A DNA stretch of 64,000 nucleotides from Chlorobiota bacterium (GTDB lineage: Bacteria; Bacteroidota; Ignavibacteria; OLB7). The stretch is from positions 62,001 to 126,000 of the forward strand of contig JAQBOZ010000030.1 in assembly GCA_028287785.1 (NCBI GenBank), written 5' to 3'. The position numbers were made by a program, and so were the translations under genes. The notes beneath the pieces were generated by a model. It had not been told where the DNA came from. It saw nothing but the letters and a program-made list of their open reading frames with translations, and searched no databases. Of this stretch, positions 9,174-18,419 are shown piece by piece (the first letter of the stretch is position 1; each line of letters opens with the position of its first letter).

Positions 9174-10238
9174 TTACGGGCCTACCAGCTCCCTGACGGT
9201 GGGATGATTATAGTTCACCAGGATGATGGAGTAATCATACGGCTCGCCCCGGCGTTTCTCGATCCGGATGGCGCCGGCCGCCTCCAGCGTGGTCAGAAGC
9301 GCCTTCCGCTCGAAGTCCGCCAGGCGGGGAAGGGCATCGGAGAGCTTTCTGAGGAATGGGCTCATCCAGACTTCCGGGTGGCGCCCGTAGTTCTTCAGGA
9401 GGACTTCCAGGCAGAGGCGCTCGGTATCGCCGAGGATCGGCACGAGAGAGTTGAAGGATTGCGTGGGGGCGGGGGGGGAGAGGACATCACCATCATCGAT
9501 CATCAGATCATCATCGTCATAGCCCTCTTCCGAATACTCGTCATCCCGTTCCGGGAGTTCCGCTGATTCGTCGCGGGCCGCGCTCTCCTCCAGCAGCGCC
9601 TCGCGGCGGACAAGCTCGGCGGTGCGCTGTTCATCGCGTTTCCGTTCGGCTGCCTCGATCTCCCTCTGGCGGCGGGCGGACATCTCCAGGCGTTTCATCA
9701 TCTCGGGATCGATCAGCGTCACGGCATCGATGAAGTTCTGCGGGCCGACGTTCAGCAGGAGATCGCCCGAGATATTTCCGCGGAAGGCGACCGCGAAGAC
9801 GGAGCGCGCCTGTTTCTTCAGGTGCTGGATCACGGGGATATAATCGCGATCGCCGGCCAGAAAGATGAAGGATTCTATCTCCGGCCGCGTATAGAGCACC
9901 TCCAGGGCATCGATGCAGAGCTTCATGTCGGCGGTGTTCTTGTGGTCGGTCCCCAGCACGTTATGCGTTTCGACTCCCATCAGATAGAGCGATCCCTGCG
10001 GGGCCGATTTCAACCGTTCGAAATCCGCGTAGGCCTTCATGATGATGCATTGTAATCCAAGGCGGCGTTCCAGGTGGCGCTGGAGGTTGCGGAGCATGTC
10101 GAAGAGGTAGTCGTTCAGATCGGGGAGGTCCGCGTAATTCTCCTTCAGGTAATAATAAATATTCTCGAAATCGATAAACACCGCCGCGAACCCGCGCGAA
10201 TGCCCCCCTTGAGGCTTATAACCATTGGAGTATGTCAT
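9174..10238 (-). CDS. NYN (PIN-like) domain protein, LabA/DUF88 type
   Basis: The 354-residue protein begins with a NYN domain, a PIN-like nuclease fold usually acting on RNA. Acidic residues typical of the active site are visible: D23 in FIDFEN, D104 and D110 in NTADMKLCIDALE, and D130/D132 in LAGDRDYIPVI. Residues 185-225 are a charged, helix-forming segment, followed by an acidic linker with runs of D and E (about 230-255). The last 95 residues look like a small winged-helix, OST-HTH/LOTUS-like module. It sits between rpoN and hslU on the same strand. The substrate is unknown. Confidence 0.85.
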   Translation of the reverse strand: MTYSNGYKPQGGHSRGFAAVFIDFENIYYYLKENYADLPDLNDYLFDMLRNLQRHLERRLGLQCIIMKAYADFERLKSAPQGSLYLMGVETHNVLGTDHKNTADMKLCIDALEVLYTRPEIESFIFLAGDRDYIPVIQHLKKQARSVFAVAFRGNISGDLLLNVGPQNFIDAVTLIDPEMMKRLEMSARRQREIEAAERKRDEQRTAELVRREALLEESAARDESAELPERDDEYSEEGYDDDDLMIDDGDVLSPPAPTQSFNSLVPILGDTERLCLEVLLKNYGRHPEVWMSPFLRKLSDALPRLADFERKALLTTLEAAGAIRIEKRRGEPYDYSIILVNYNHPTVRELVGP

Positions 10239-10511
10239 GGAATTATTCGAAGTATGGATGCCAGAGTGAGCAACAGATCAGTCCCGACAAGTCCGCCAAA
10301 GAGGGAGTTTGTAGCCGAAAAGCTCGGAGCGTCTGCGTGAACATGGGCAGAGGTACGGGTGCTCTGGAACGCCGTGCATAAAATTTACACCGGCTTCCGT
10401 TCCCGACAAACAAGAAGACGCGAAAGATAACACCCGGATCATAAACCGTCACTGTCCGGCTGATCCGATGTTCTCTTTCGCGTCCTTGAGAGGGGATGTG
10501 CGAGACACTCT

Positions 10512-12509
10512 CTACAATGCTCTGCGGAGGCGGGCAACGGGGATGTTGAGCTGCTCCCGGTATTTCGCGACAGTTCGGCGGGCCACGTAGAATCCGGCGG
10601 TCTCCATATCCTTGCTGATCGCGTCGTCGGAAAGGGGCTTGTTCTTGTCCTCCGCGTCGATCATCTCCTGGATGCGCGACTTCACGATCTTGGTGGAGAC
10701 CTCCTCGCCGGAGGTTGTCTCGAGCTTCTCCGAGAAGAAATAGCGAAGCTCGAACGTGCCGTAATCGGTCTGTGTGTATTTGCCGTTGACAACGCGGCAG
10801 ACCGTGGAGATATCCATGCCGATCCGCTCCGCGACATCCTTGTAGATCATCGGGCGGATGAAGTTGGGGCCGTGCACGAAGAAATCCATCTGAAGGTCCA
10901 CGATCGCCCGCATCACCTTCATCATCGTCTGGCGGCGCTGCTGGATGGAGGCGATAAACCACTTCGCTGCCTCGAACTTGTCGCGGATGAACCGGCGGGT
11001 ATCGCGGTCGATCTCCTTCTTCTTTCCGCTTCCCCGGCGCATCAGCTCCTGATAGGCGCGGTTGATCCTGAGAATGGGGATATGCCGGTCATTCGGGATG
11101 ATGACGAAATCATCCACATCCCGCTCGATCACGAAATCGGGGGTCAGATAATTATCCTCCACCATCGACGAGGAGCCCTCGCCCGGCTTCGGGTTGAGCG
11201 TCTTGATCACATCGATGGCGTCCTTCAGTTCCTCGGTGGAGCAGCCGATCTTATGGCAGATCTTCTCGAAGTGCTTCATCGTGAACTCGGTATACGCCTC
11301 CTGGATCATACGGAGGGCCACCTTGTGGGCCGCCGACCGATCCTGCTCCAGTTCGAGCTGCACGGTAAGGCATTCGCGGAGATCGCGGGCGCCGATGCCG
11401 GGGGGGTCCAGACGCTGAATGCGGTGAAGAACCCGGTCGGCCTCCTGAAGCGTGAAGAAGATCTCCACCTCTTCGCTCGTTCCGTTGGCGGCTCGTTCAA
11501 GCTCCACCATGCCGTCCATCGTGGCGACGGAGTCGTGGGACTGACCCGCCGGCGCGAACGCCGAGGTTCCCTGTTCCAGCAGGCGGGCCAGATCCTCGAT
11601 CGAGAGATGGGACATCTCCTCAAGCGAGAGGGTTGCCATCGACGGCGCGGGGGCAACGGACTGGGTGCTTCCGTTGCGCGATCCGTTCAGTGTGCCGTTC
11701 GTCTGGGGTTTTCGCGCGGGAGGGGTCGGGAAATCGTCGTCATCGTAGGAGACGCTGAAGGGGTCGATGGGGAGGTCATCCATGTCATCGCCGTTGCGCT
11801 TCGGGGAGGCGATATCATCATCAGGATCGTTGAGGATCTGCGCCACCAGCCTGTCGCGCCCGAACGGCGCTTCCACGACCGATTCCTCGTAGGGCTCGAA
11901 ATGACCATCGCCGATCTGGGCCTGCTCCCTGTTCTGGGCCTGGATTGCCGTGCGGCGGGTGGAGGAGATAAACTTGTTCAGATCATCGACGATTTCGCCG
12001 AGATCGCGGCGGAGATATCCGTGGTCATCGATATTGCCGATAATCTCCTCGGCCAGCGCCAGCTCATCCTCCCCCATAAGCTGCATCCGAAGCTGCGTCA
12101 GAAGCAGTTCCGACAGCGATTCCTCGGAGCGCTGGGGAAACTCATCCTGATCCTCATTCTCGGTGCCGGTAAACGAAGGGGCCTTATAGCCCTCGTTGTC
12201 TCCCGCCACATAGTCCTCCCACTCAAACTCACGCTCGCGCACCGGTTCGTCGGTATGGCGATCATCGCCATCGCCCCCTTCATCGGAGGTCTCGGTCCGC
12301 CGCTCGGTGATGCTGACCTGCTCCGGCTCGAACTCCTGGTCATTCTCCTGAGTGACCTCGGCAAGCTCTTCAAGAAGCGGGTTGATCTCCAATTCCTGCT
12401 TGATACGCTGTTCAAGCGCTATCACCGGAAGCTGAAGCATCTTCAGGTATTGCACCTGCTGCGGGGAAAGCCGCTGCTGCAGGGATTGGCGTTGAGAAAG
12501 TGAAAGCAT
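10512..12509 (-). CDS. rpoN: RNA polymerase sigma-54 factor with a large internal insertion
   Basis: The protein is 665 residues, against about 480 usual for the family. Region I is at the N-terminus (QRQSLQQRLSPQQVQYLKMLQLP, a glutamine/leucine-rich activator-interaction region). An acidic region II follows (about 50-130). The core-binding domain contains GYLRRDLGE (164-172) and IQRLDPPGIGARDLREC. The helix-turn-helix segment DISTVCRVVNGKYTQT and the C-terminal RpoN box ARRTVAKYRE (about 643-652), which contacts the -24 promoter element, are both intact. Between about residues 176 and 347 the core-binding domain is interrupted by a low-complexity, Asp/Pro/Ser/Asn-rich insertion. It should direct transcription from -24/-12 promoters with an enhancer-binding ATPase, which is not seen in this window. 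Confidence 0.95.
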   Translation of the reverse strand: MLSLSQRQSLQQRLSPQQVQYLKMLQLPVIALEQRIKQELEINPLLEELAEVTQENDQEFEPEQVSITERRTETSDEGGDGDDRHTDEPVREREFEWEDYVAGDNEGYKAPSFTGTENEDQDEFPQRSEESLSELLLTQLRMQLMGEDELALAEEIIGNIDDHGYLRRDLGEIVDDLNKFISSTRRTAIQAQNREQAQIGDGHFEPYEESVVEAPFGRDRLVAQILNDPDDDIASPKRNGDDMDDLPIDPFSVSYDDDDFPTPPARKPQTNGTLNGSRNGSTQSVAPAPSMATLSLEEMSHLSIEDLARLLEQGTSAFAPAGQSHDSVATMDGMVELERAANGTSEEVEIFFTLQEADRVLHRIQRLDPPGIGARDLRECLTVQLELEQDRSAAHKVALRMIQEAYTEFTMKHFEKICHKIGCSTEELKDAIDVIKTLNPKPGEGSSSMVEDNYLTPDFVIERDVDDFVIIPNDRHIPILRINRAYQELMRRGSGKKKEIDRDTRRFIRDKFEAAKWFIASIQQRRQTMMKVMRAIVDLQMDFFVHGPNFIRPMIYKDVAERIGMDISTVCRVVNGKYTQTDYGTFELRYFFSEKLETTSGEEVSTKIVKSRIQEMIDAEDKNKPLSDDAISKDMETAGFYVARRTVAKYREQLNIPVARLRRAL

Positions 12510-12691
12510 ATCTATCTATGATCTAGCTTAAAAATCCGCGATATAAGCGCGATAAAAGGGAGATAGGTTGCCTAACAGCATAAATGATGCCAAAACGTTT
12601 TCCACTCCCTGGACGAGCCTGCGTAATATAACCAACAACTGGTCGGAATGGGGAATTTCGTGCGGTCAGGCCTTGGTTATACGGGGCGGAA

Positions 12692-13258
12692 TCAGGGCTT
12701 CCGTTTCTCTATCCGTTTCACCAGCTCATCGTAGAATTCCTTTCCGAAAGCGCGCGTCAGCGCATCCTTCAGAAAGCGGTAGAGCGGGACACCTTCCCTT
12801 GCCCCCTTTGCCAGTGCGGGGCGGCACTCGGGTATCTGCTCGTAGCGGAGGTAATCGGCATCGAACACGCGGCTGACGCGGATCGGGAAGAGGTGGCAGC
12901 TCAGCGGCTTCCGGAAGCTGGCCTCCCCGTTGAAGAACGCTTTTTCGATGGCGCACTTTGCCACGCTCCCGTCGTAATAGACGAAGACGCAATCGCGGTC
13001 GTCGATGCATTGCGTGGCGTGATCGCCGTGGCCTCCCTCCACGGCGCCCAGCGTCGCGATAATCCCCCGGTTTCTCTCCGGCAGATATTTCAGTGCCGCG
13101 GTGATCGACTCGTTGACCAGCGCCACCTCTGAATCCTCCAGGGGCGCGCCACGCCCGCCGGGCATGGTGCAGCAGGCACCGTGACATGCCCCCAGATCGC
13201 ACGCGAATTTGGTGGTCGCGAGGGCTTCATCAGCTATGGAATCGAGTATTGTGAACAT
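12692..13258 (-). CDS. DUF3109 family cysteine-rich protein
   Basis: The 188-residue protein matches DUF3109, a family common in Bacteroidota. It has a cysteine cluster near the N-terminus (C20, C25, C29 and C30 in CDLGACHGACC) and further cysteines in QCIDDRDCVF, AKCAIEKAFF, LSCHLFPI and PECRPAL. Such a set suggests bound metal, possibly iron-sulfur or zinc, but this is inference. The function of the family is not established. The gene is divergent from the TPR gene at 13583, with about 320 bp between them. Confidence 0.85.
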   Translation of the reverse strand: MFTILDSIADEALATTKFACDLGACHGACCTMPGGRGAPLEDSEVALVNESITAALKYLPERNRGIIATLGAVEGGHGDHATQCIDDRDCVFVYYDGSVAKCAIEKAFFNGEASFRKPLSCHLFPIRVSRVFDADYLRYEQIPECRPALAKGAREGVPLYRFLKDALTRAFGKEFYDELVKRIEKRKP

Positions 13259-13582
13259 GGCCGAATAATAGGGAGTTACGGCCGTATGACGGCTATGTAC
13301 TAGACATAATGTTACACTATGAAGGGAGGGGTCTTTGTAAGATTGCTAGGTGGAGTTTTCAGGACTGCGTGAGGTTCGTTGCTCCGATTCGGCTGCTGAT
13401 CCCGACCGGCGGGAAAAGCGTTTCCGAACCCGACGTGAGCGTTCATTCGCACCGATTTTTCAGCGTCGGCCTGGTGTCCGATAGTGATCCGTGAGCATGG
13501 AATAGTTCCGCCAACTTTTTTTCTTGCCGATACCAGCAGCTTCGATCGCAGCTACGAAACGCGCTCTTTTTTTATTAATCCA
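13259..13582. other. Divergent intergenic region
   Basis: This 324-bp stretch separates the DUF3109 gene (minus) from the TPR gene (plus) and must hold promoters for both. It has AT-richer patches, such as 13295-13345 and the T-rich 13510-13580. The TPR frame is open upstream as far as an ATG at 13484, but the T runs there do not look like coding sequence. I see no RNA gene. Confidence 0.5.
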
Positions 13583-14380
13583 ATGCAGTCCAACGCGCAG
13601 CACTCTTCACAACATCAGGGGGCCGGGCCGGCTTCCGATGCCGGTGTGGTGCGTGAGTTCGCCGAGATCGTCCCGGAGTATCTCAGCTCGGGCTATCGGG
13701 CGCTGATGATCGGGGACGGCGCCACGGCGATCGAGCTGTGGGAGAATCTCTACAAGCGTTATCCATCCGCCGAAGTCTGCGGCCACCTTGCGCGCGCTCA
13801 TTATTACCAGACGTTTTTTCTCGGACACGGCGTCGGTCATCCCCTCCATGTCGTTCATATAAAACGGATGCGGGAGTGGGCGGAGCAGGCGCTGGAGCTG
13901 AACCCGAACTCCGCGATCGGCCATGCGATGCTTGCCGCGGCGATCGCCCGCCTGTCGCTGATCAGCGGATCGCAACGGCAGATCCTGGGGAGCGCGATGG
14001 CCGTCCGCCAGCATGCCCAGCAGGCGATCCTCATCGACAACACATGGGTGGGGCATTACGTGCTGGGGGGCTGGCACCGGGAGATGGCATCGATCCATCC
14101 GGGAATTCGCGCGCTGGCGGGGCTGCTCCGCATCAGGCTGCCGGAGGGGAAGTTCAGCGATTCGATCAAACACTATGAAGAAGTGCTGAGGCAGTATCCC
14201 GAGAACAACACCATCTACGCCGACATGGCATATACGTACGAGGCGATGGGCGATCTCAAACGTGCCCGCGAGATGTACGAACGATGTCTTTCGATGCCGC
14301 TGTTCCGCCATCCAACCGCCTCCTACCTTACCCGCGTCGCAGCCGAACGCTATCGCCAGCGATTCGGCAACGGAACATAG
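13583..14380 (+). CDS. Tetratricopeptide-repeat protein (RMD-like)
   Basis: The protein is 265 residues from ATG 13583; an in-frame ATG at 13484 is possible but the intervening sequence is T-rich. It is helical with TPR-like units: ALMIGDGATAIELWENLYKRYPS near the start, AEQALELNPNSAIGHAM in the middle, and IKHYEEVLRQYPENNTIYADMAY near the end. The middle part, with WVGHYVLGGWHREMA and LPEGKFSDSIKHYEE, resembles the family called regulator of microtubule dynamics, which is a general TPR family in bacteria. There is no signal peptide with this start. It is probably a protein-binding scaffold with an unknown partner. It lies 63 bp upstream of pncB on the same strand. Confidence 0.78.
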   Translation: MQSNAQHSSQHQGAGPASDAGVVREFAEIVPEYLSSGYRALMIGDGATAIELWENLYKRYPSAEVCGHLARAHYYQTFFLGHGVGHPLHVVHIKRMREWAEQALELNPNSAIGHAMLAAAIARLSLISGSQRQILGSAMAVRQHAQQAILIDNTWVGHYVLGGWHREMASIHPGIRALAGLLRIRLPEGKFSDSIKHYEEVLRQYPENNTIYADMAYTYEAMGDLKRAREMYERCLSMPLFRHPTASYLTRVAAERYRQRFGNGT

Positions 14381-14443
14381 CCCTCATCATCCGGCGGGCG
14401 GTTCCGCCTCCGGCCCCCGCTCCCTTCATTCATCTCGCGAACG

Positions 14444-16015
14444 ATGACGCCGACCAACCCGCTTGTCCAGCCACTGCTGACCGATCTCTATCAGATTACG
14501 ATGGCCTACGGATACTGGCGAAGCGGCATCCACCGCAAACCTGCCGCGTTCGAGCTCTTCTTCCGCAAGAACCCGTTCGGCGGGGAATACTCGATCTTCG
14601 CGGGACTTCGCGAGGCGCTGGCATTCCTGGAAAGCTATCGGTTCGCCGATGACGATATCGCCTATCTCCGGAGCGTTCCGGCGCTGGCTCATGTGGAGGA
14701 TGATTTCTGGGATTGGCTGGCGGCCGTCGATGCGTCGGAGCTTACCGTGGAGTCGATGCTGGAGGGGACGCCCGCCTTTCCGCGGATTCCGCTGCTCCGC
14801 GTGGAGGGGCCGATTGCCGTGGCGCAGCTTATGGAGACCACGCTGCTCAACCTGATCAACTTCTCCACGCTCATTGCCACCAACGCCGCCAGGATGCGCT
14901 ACGTTGCCGGCGATGCCGCCACGCTGATGGAGTTCGGCATCCGGCGGGCGCAGGGGCCCGACGGGGGGATGACCGCGACGCGATCGGCGGTGATCGGCGG
15001 GTTCGATTCCACCAGCAATGTCCTCGCCGGAAAGCTGATGGGGATTCCCGTTGCCGGGACGCATGCTCATGCGTTCGTGCAGGCGTTCATGGAACTGCCG
15101 GACGGGCCGTTCACCATCACCGATGCATCAGGCGCCGGGCGGGATATCCGTCCGATCCTCGACAGGATCATCACCGGGGATGGCGCGATGACCAACATGG
15201 GGGAGCTTGCCGCGTTCCTGGCCTACGCCCGCTCCTTTCCCGGCAGCACGCTCCTGCTGGTGGATACCTACGATACGCTCGGCAGCGGCATCCCCAACGC
15301 CATCAGAGTCTTCAAGGTGCTGCGGGAGCTGGGACACGCGCCGGTCGGCATCCGTCTCGACAGCGGCGATCTTGCCTATCTCAGCCGCGAGGCGCGCCGC
15401 ATGCTCCGCGATGCCGGCTTCGGGGAACTGAAGATCGTGGCGAGCAACTCCATCAACGAGGGGGTGCTGATGGAGCTTAAATCGCATCAGGCGGAGGTCG
15501 ATTCGTTCGGTGTGGGGACCAACCTGGTGACGGCGGAGGGGGAGCCGGCGCTTGGGGGAGTCTACAAGCTGGTGGAGCTGGATGGCATGCCGAGGATCAA
15601 GATCTCCCAGGAACCCGCCAAGATCACCATCCCCGGACGGAAGCACTGCTACCGCCTGACCGGCGGCGATGGCTCCTATCTGGCCGATGTGATGACGCTG
15701 GAGGATGAGGCGCCACCGGCGGTGGGGGAGCCGTTCCTCTGCCGCCACCCGTTCGTTCCAGGACAACGCGTGAGGATTGTCCCGAGCGCCGTCGAGAGGC
15801 TGCACATCACGGTCTTCTCCGGAGGGAAAAGCCTGATCGGTGAGGAGGGGATCGGGGAGATCCGGGAGCGCTCGCGACAATTGCAGAAGGGGATTCGCCC
15901 GGATCACCGGCGCGCGCTCAACCCGACCCCCTACAAGGTCTCGCTTTCCGAGGGGCTGTTCGACTACATGTACCGGCTGTGGGAGCGCGAGGCGGTGGTC
16001 CGCACAATTCAGTAA
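14444..16015 (+). CDS. pncB: Nicotinate phosphoribosyltransferase
   Basis: The 523-residue enzyme joins nicotinate with PRPP, using ATP, to give nicotinate mononucleotide, the entry step of the Preiss-Handler route to NAD. The N-terminus LLTDLYQITMAYGYWRSG and the segments FFRKNPFGGEYSIFAGL, GTHAHAFVQAF, LLVDTYDTLGSG and IRLDSGDLAYLS are characteristic. The length fits the longer bacterial class. ATG 14444 is the first start before the conserved N-terminus. A short hairpin downstream (16029-16055) may end the transcript. Confidence 0.95.
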   Translation: MTPTNPLVQPLLTDLYQITMAYGYWRSGIHRKPAAFELFFRKNPFGGEYSIFAGLREALAFLESYRFADDDIAYLRSVPALAHVEDDFWDWLAAVDASELTVESMLEGTPAFPRIPLLRVEGPIAVAQLMETTLLNLINFSTLIATNAARMRYVAGDAATLMEFGIRRAQGPDGGMTATRSAVIGGFDSTSNVLAGKLMGIPVAGTHAHAFVQAFMELPDGPFTITDASGAGRDIRPILDRIITGDGAMTNMGELAAFLAYARSFPGSTLLLVDTYDTLGSGIPNAIRVFKVLRELGHAPVGIRLDSGDLAYLSREARRMLRDAGFGELKIVASNSINEGVLMELKSHQAEVDSFGVGTNLVTAEGEPALGGVYKLVELDGMPRIKISQEPAKITIPGRKHCYRLTGGDGSYLADVMTLEDEAPPAVGEPFLCRHPFVPGQRVRIVPSAVERLHITVFSGGKSLIGEEGIGEIRERSRQLQKGIRPDHRRALNPTPYKVSLSEGLFDYMYRLWEREAVVRTIQ

Positions 16016-16028
16016 CCCCTGAAACGAC

Positions 16029-16055
16029 GGAGGCCCCCGGTATGCGAGAGCCTCC
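16029..16055 (+). terminator. Short hairpin downstream of pncB
   Basis: GGAGGC at 16029-16034 pairs with GCCTCC at 16050-16055 around a 15-nt loop, 14 bp after the pncB stop and before a convergent small gene. There is no clear T tract, so termination function is only suggested by position. Confidence 0.35.
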
Positions 16056-16085
16056 ATGATCATGTTTGTGGGGAGCGGGGTTCGA

Positions 16086-16403
16086 TCAATCCTTGTCGAT
16101 CGCGATCCGCTCCGAAGTTTCATCCACCGGCTGAACCGGCCCATACGGCAACCTTCCTTCCAGCTTCTCCCCGGCCGCCTGCTTCTGGCGGGCACGCGCC
16201 CATTCGAGAAGCGGATTCGATGCCACCGGCTGCGAGGGCATCATCCTTGCCACGGCGACGGTTTGCGTTGCGGCGACCGTTGCAACCTTATCCGCCGGCC
16301 TGTGCGTCGCATGTCCGTCCGGCCTTCCCCCCGCCAATGCCTTCCCCTGACTCGCGGCCATCACGACCGCGCAGACTATTGCTACTACCACTGTTCGTTT
16401 CAA
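16086..16403 (-). CDS. Small secreted hypothetical protein
   Basis: The 105-residue frame starts with TTG at 16403 and encodes a clear signal peptide: MKRT, then a hydrophobic core VVVAIVCAVVMAA, then a likely cleavage after GKALA. The mature part is short, basic and Ala/Pro-rich with no cysteine and no family I recognise. The convincing signal peptide is the main evidence that it is real; the TTG start lowers confidence. It would be periplasmic or secreted. Confidence 0.5.
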   Translation of the reverse strand: MKRTVVVAIVCAVVMAASQGKALAGGRPDGHATHRPADKVATVAATQTVAVARMMPSQPVASNPLLEWARARQKQAAGEKLEGRLPYGPVQPVDETSERIAIDKD

Positions 16404-16643
16404 TGAGGGAATCGATTACTGAACAGATTGAGGAGATGGAGGACCTTCTCCCGACAATTACACAGGGAACTTACCATGTCAGGATGAAGCAGGGATGAAC
16501 GGGATGGTTGACATCGTTCATAAGGCATCTCCCGATCTCCATTTCTTCCGCCGCGGTTGTTATTCGTTCGGTGATTTGCCGGGTGACTCTAACTTTGCGC
16601 CGGTTCCGGCATTGCCGGCCGTTCATGTAATCCCGATCGATCC

Positions 16644-17369
16644 ATGATCTATATCCAAATCGCGCTTGCCGCTCTGATTGCCGGCGCTCTCGACACTGTT
16701 GCCGGATTCGGCGGCGGCCTTCTGCTGATACCGTTGCTGGTGCTGGCTGTCGGCAGCAGGGATGCCGTGCTGCTGGCGGCGGTGATCCCGCTTGGCTGGA
16801 ACATCCCACGGATGATCGCGATGCGGGAGTGGATCAACTGGCGCGCTACATGGCTCTTCGGTCTTGGCATTTTTCCGGGGGCGATCCTCGGCGGATATTT
16901 TCTGAACTCGATCAACCCCAACATTCTCAGGATGGCGATCGGCGCGGTGCTGGTCATCTTCGGCGCGTACTACGTTGTCCGGCTCTATGTGGATCTCCCC
17001 CCGCCGCGAGGGTTGAAGCCGTCGATGTTCCCGGTTGCCGGGTTTGTCACCGGCGTGATCGGGAGCCTTCTGGGGGCGGGACATGGGCCGTTGCAGACCG
17101 GGGCGCTGCTTGCTGCCTCCATGCCTCCCAGGGAGATTGCCGCCACCAATGGCGCCGTTGGGCTGCTGACGGCAGTGTCCAGGATCATAGGCTACGCGAT
17201 AACGGGGGAGCTTCACCAGGGGCTGCTTCTGTGGGGATTGGTCGGCGTCGCCGGGGCGTGGGCCGGCTGCCTGATAGGGCTGGATCTCAGTCGACGCTCC
17301 AAGGACTCGACGCTGGAGCTGGTGATCGGTATCGTGCTGGTGATTGCCGGGATCAAGATGCTGCTGTAA
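16644..17369 (+). CDS. TauE/SafE family membrane permease
   Basis: The 241-residue protein is almost entirely hydrophobic with seven to eight predicted membrane segments. The duplicated TauE/SafE signature is visible as GALDTVAGFGGGLLLIPLL at the start and GVIGSLLGAGHGPLQTGALL in the second half. Members export sulfite, sulfoacetate or other organic anions. The substrate cannot be assigned here because no sulfur genes adjoin it. A strong hairpin overlaps its stop codon. Confidence 0.88.
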   Translation: MIYIQIALAALIAGALDTVAGFGGGLLLIPLLVLAVGSRDAVLLAAVIPLGWNIPRMIAMREWINWRATWLFGLGIFPGAILGGYFLNSINPNILRMAIGAVLVIFGAYYVVRLYVDLPPPRGLKPSMFPVAGFVTGVIGSLLGAGHGPLQTGALLAASMPPREIAATNGAVGLLTAVSRIIGYAITGELHQGLLLWGLVGVAGAWAGCLIGLDLSRRSKDSTLELVIGIVLVIAGIKMLL

Positions 17370-17409
17370 ATCACTGATGCGCGGGGCATTGCCCCGCGCA
17401 TCAGTGATT
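17369..17409. terminator. Perfect 19-bp hairpin between convergent genes
   Basis: Bases 17369-17387 pair perfectly with 17391-17409 around the 3-nt loop ATT. The hairpin starts at the last base of the TauE/SafE gene and lies 44 bp from the end of the convergent AlbA_2 gene. No T tract follows on either side, so it may be a bidirectional terminator or an RNA-stabilising hairpin. Confidence 0.6.
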
Positions 17410-17453
17410 GCGCCCCTCCGGGGCTTGAGAGGACGCCGCTGGTCGGCAGCCCG

Positions 17454-18116
17454 CTAGGACAGAGTATAGTAATCCTCGCCGTTGCCGGTAAAGATCCTGA
17501 TAAGCCCGGCGCGGACCAGACGGACCAGGCTGCGCGATGCGCGCCGTTCCGAGATATTGACCAGGTTCCGGAATTCCCTGAGCGTGATCCGCTCATGCCG
17601 TTCCAGATGGTCGAAGAGCGTCCGCTCGATATTCCCGATCTCCAGCACCAGCGGGGGGGCCTCCGGCTGCGTCGCGGCCAGCACGCGGGCAACCTCCCGG
17701 CTCGCCATCACGCTCTTATCCCCCTGCCTGATGTAGACACGCGTATCGCGCGCGTCGACCTGCCCGTTGCTTTCCGAGGGTGAGGGGACCAGGTGATGTG
17801 GCTTTGTCCGGCTTTCCGGGATGCGAACGGCGATCACATCGAACCCGTCGATATCGACGATATCGATATCGGTCTCGATCGGCGGCTCGCTGTAGAACTC
17901 CGCGGAAGAGGTGATCAGGTCGATCTCCGATTTCTCGCTGTCGACGCCGACCACGGTTCCATCATCGTCCACGCCGACCAGCAGATAGCCTCCCCGCGTG
18001 TTCGCCAGCGCGATCATCTCCTTGGCGATCTTCTCGAATCCCGAGAATTTTCGCTTGAACTCGACGGTATCGGTCTCGCCAAGCTCGATGATCGCACGGA
18101 GTTTCTTTGCGTTCAT
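17454..18116 (-). CDS. AlbA_2 (Schlafen-like) domain protein with C-terminal winged helix
   Basis: The 220-residue protein begins with the AlbA_2/divergent AAA_4 domain: ETDTVEFKRKF at about residues 14-24, then IALANTRGGYLLVGVDDDGTVVGVD. The family was first described as putative ATP-binding transcriptional regulators and is related to Schlafen cores that bind nucleic acid. The last 70 residues (ERTLFDHLERHERITLREF onward) look like a winged helix. It is divergent from the PASTA gene with a 303-bp gap. Target and function are unknown. Confidence 0.82.
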   Translation of the reverse strand: MNAKKLRAIIELGETDTVEFKRKFSGFEKIAKEMIALANTRGGYLLVGVDDDGTVVGVDSEKSEIDLITSSAEFYSEPPIETDIDIVDIDGFDVIAVRIPESRTKPHHLVPSPSESNGQVDARDTRVYIRQGDKSVMASREVARVLAATQPEAPPLVLEIGNIERTLFDHLERHERITLREFRNLVNISERRASRSLVRLVRAGLIRIFTGNGEDYYTLS

Positions 18117-18419
18117 TAATCTGTCAACCGGTCAAAATGGTCGCCGGCATCTGCCGACGCTCTCGGAGGAAAATACAAACTTCACCCAACTATATGCGTA
18201 CCAGTTCCCACAGTTACATGGTGAGCTGATGAATACCCATGTCGCGTGTCCCCGCCCCGGTGATGGAACAGGCCCGGCGGACGTTGTTCGATGCTCTTAC
18301 AAGAACCAACCCTATCAATCAATGGGATTCAGTAAGTTTGAAGGATCATGAAAATGGACGGCGCCGGGCTGTAACGGACAGGGGCTCGCGCGTGATAGAG
18401 AGTCTGGCAGGAATACACG
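18117..18419. other. Divergent intergenic region
   Basis: This 303-bp region between AlbA_2 (minus) and the PASTA gene (plus) should hold both promoters. A frame of about 80 codons runs through it from 18239 but has no coding character. I see no RNA gene or repeat. Confidence 0.45.

Noticed and set aside
13484-13582. N-terminal extension of the TPR protein from ATG 13484
   Set aside because: The intervening bases include long T runs and do not look like the gene's codon usage; ATG 13583 is preferred.
17369-17409. Riboswitch or RNA gene
   Set aside because: It is one long simple hairpin between convergent gene ends, best explained as a terminator.
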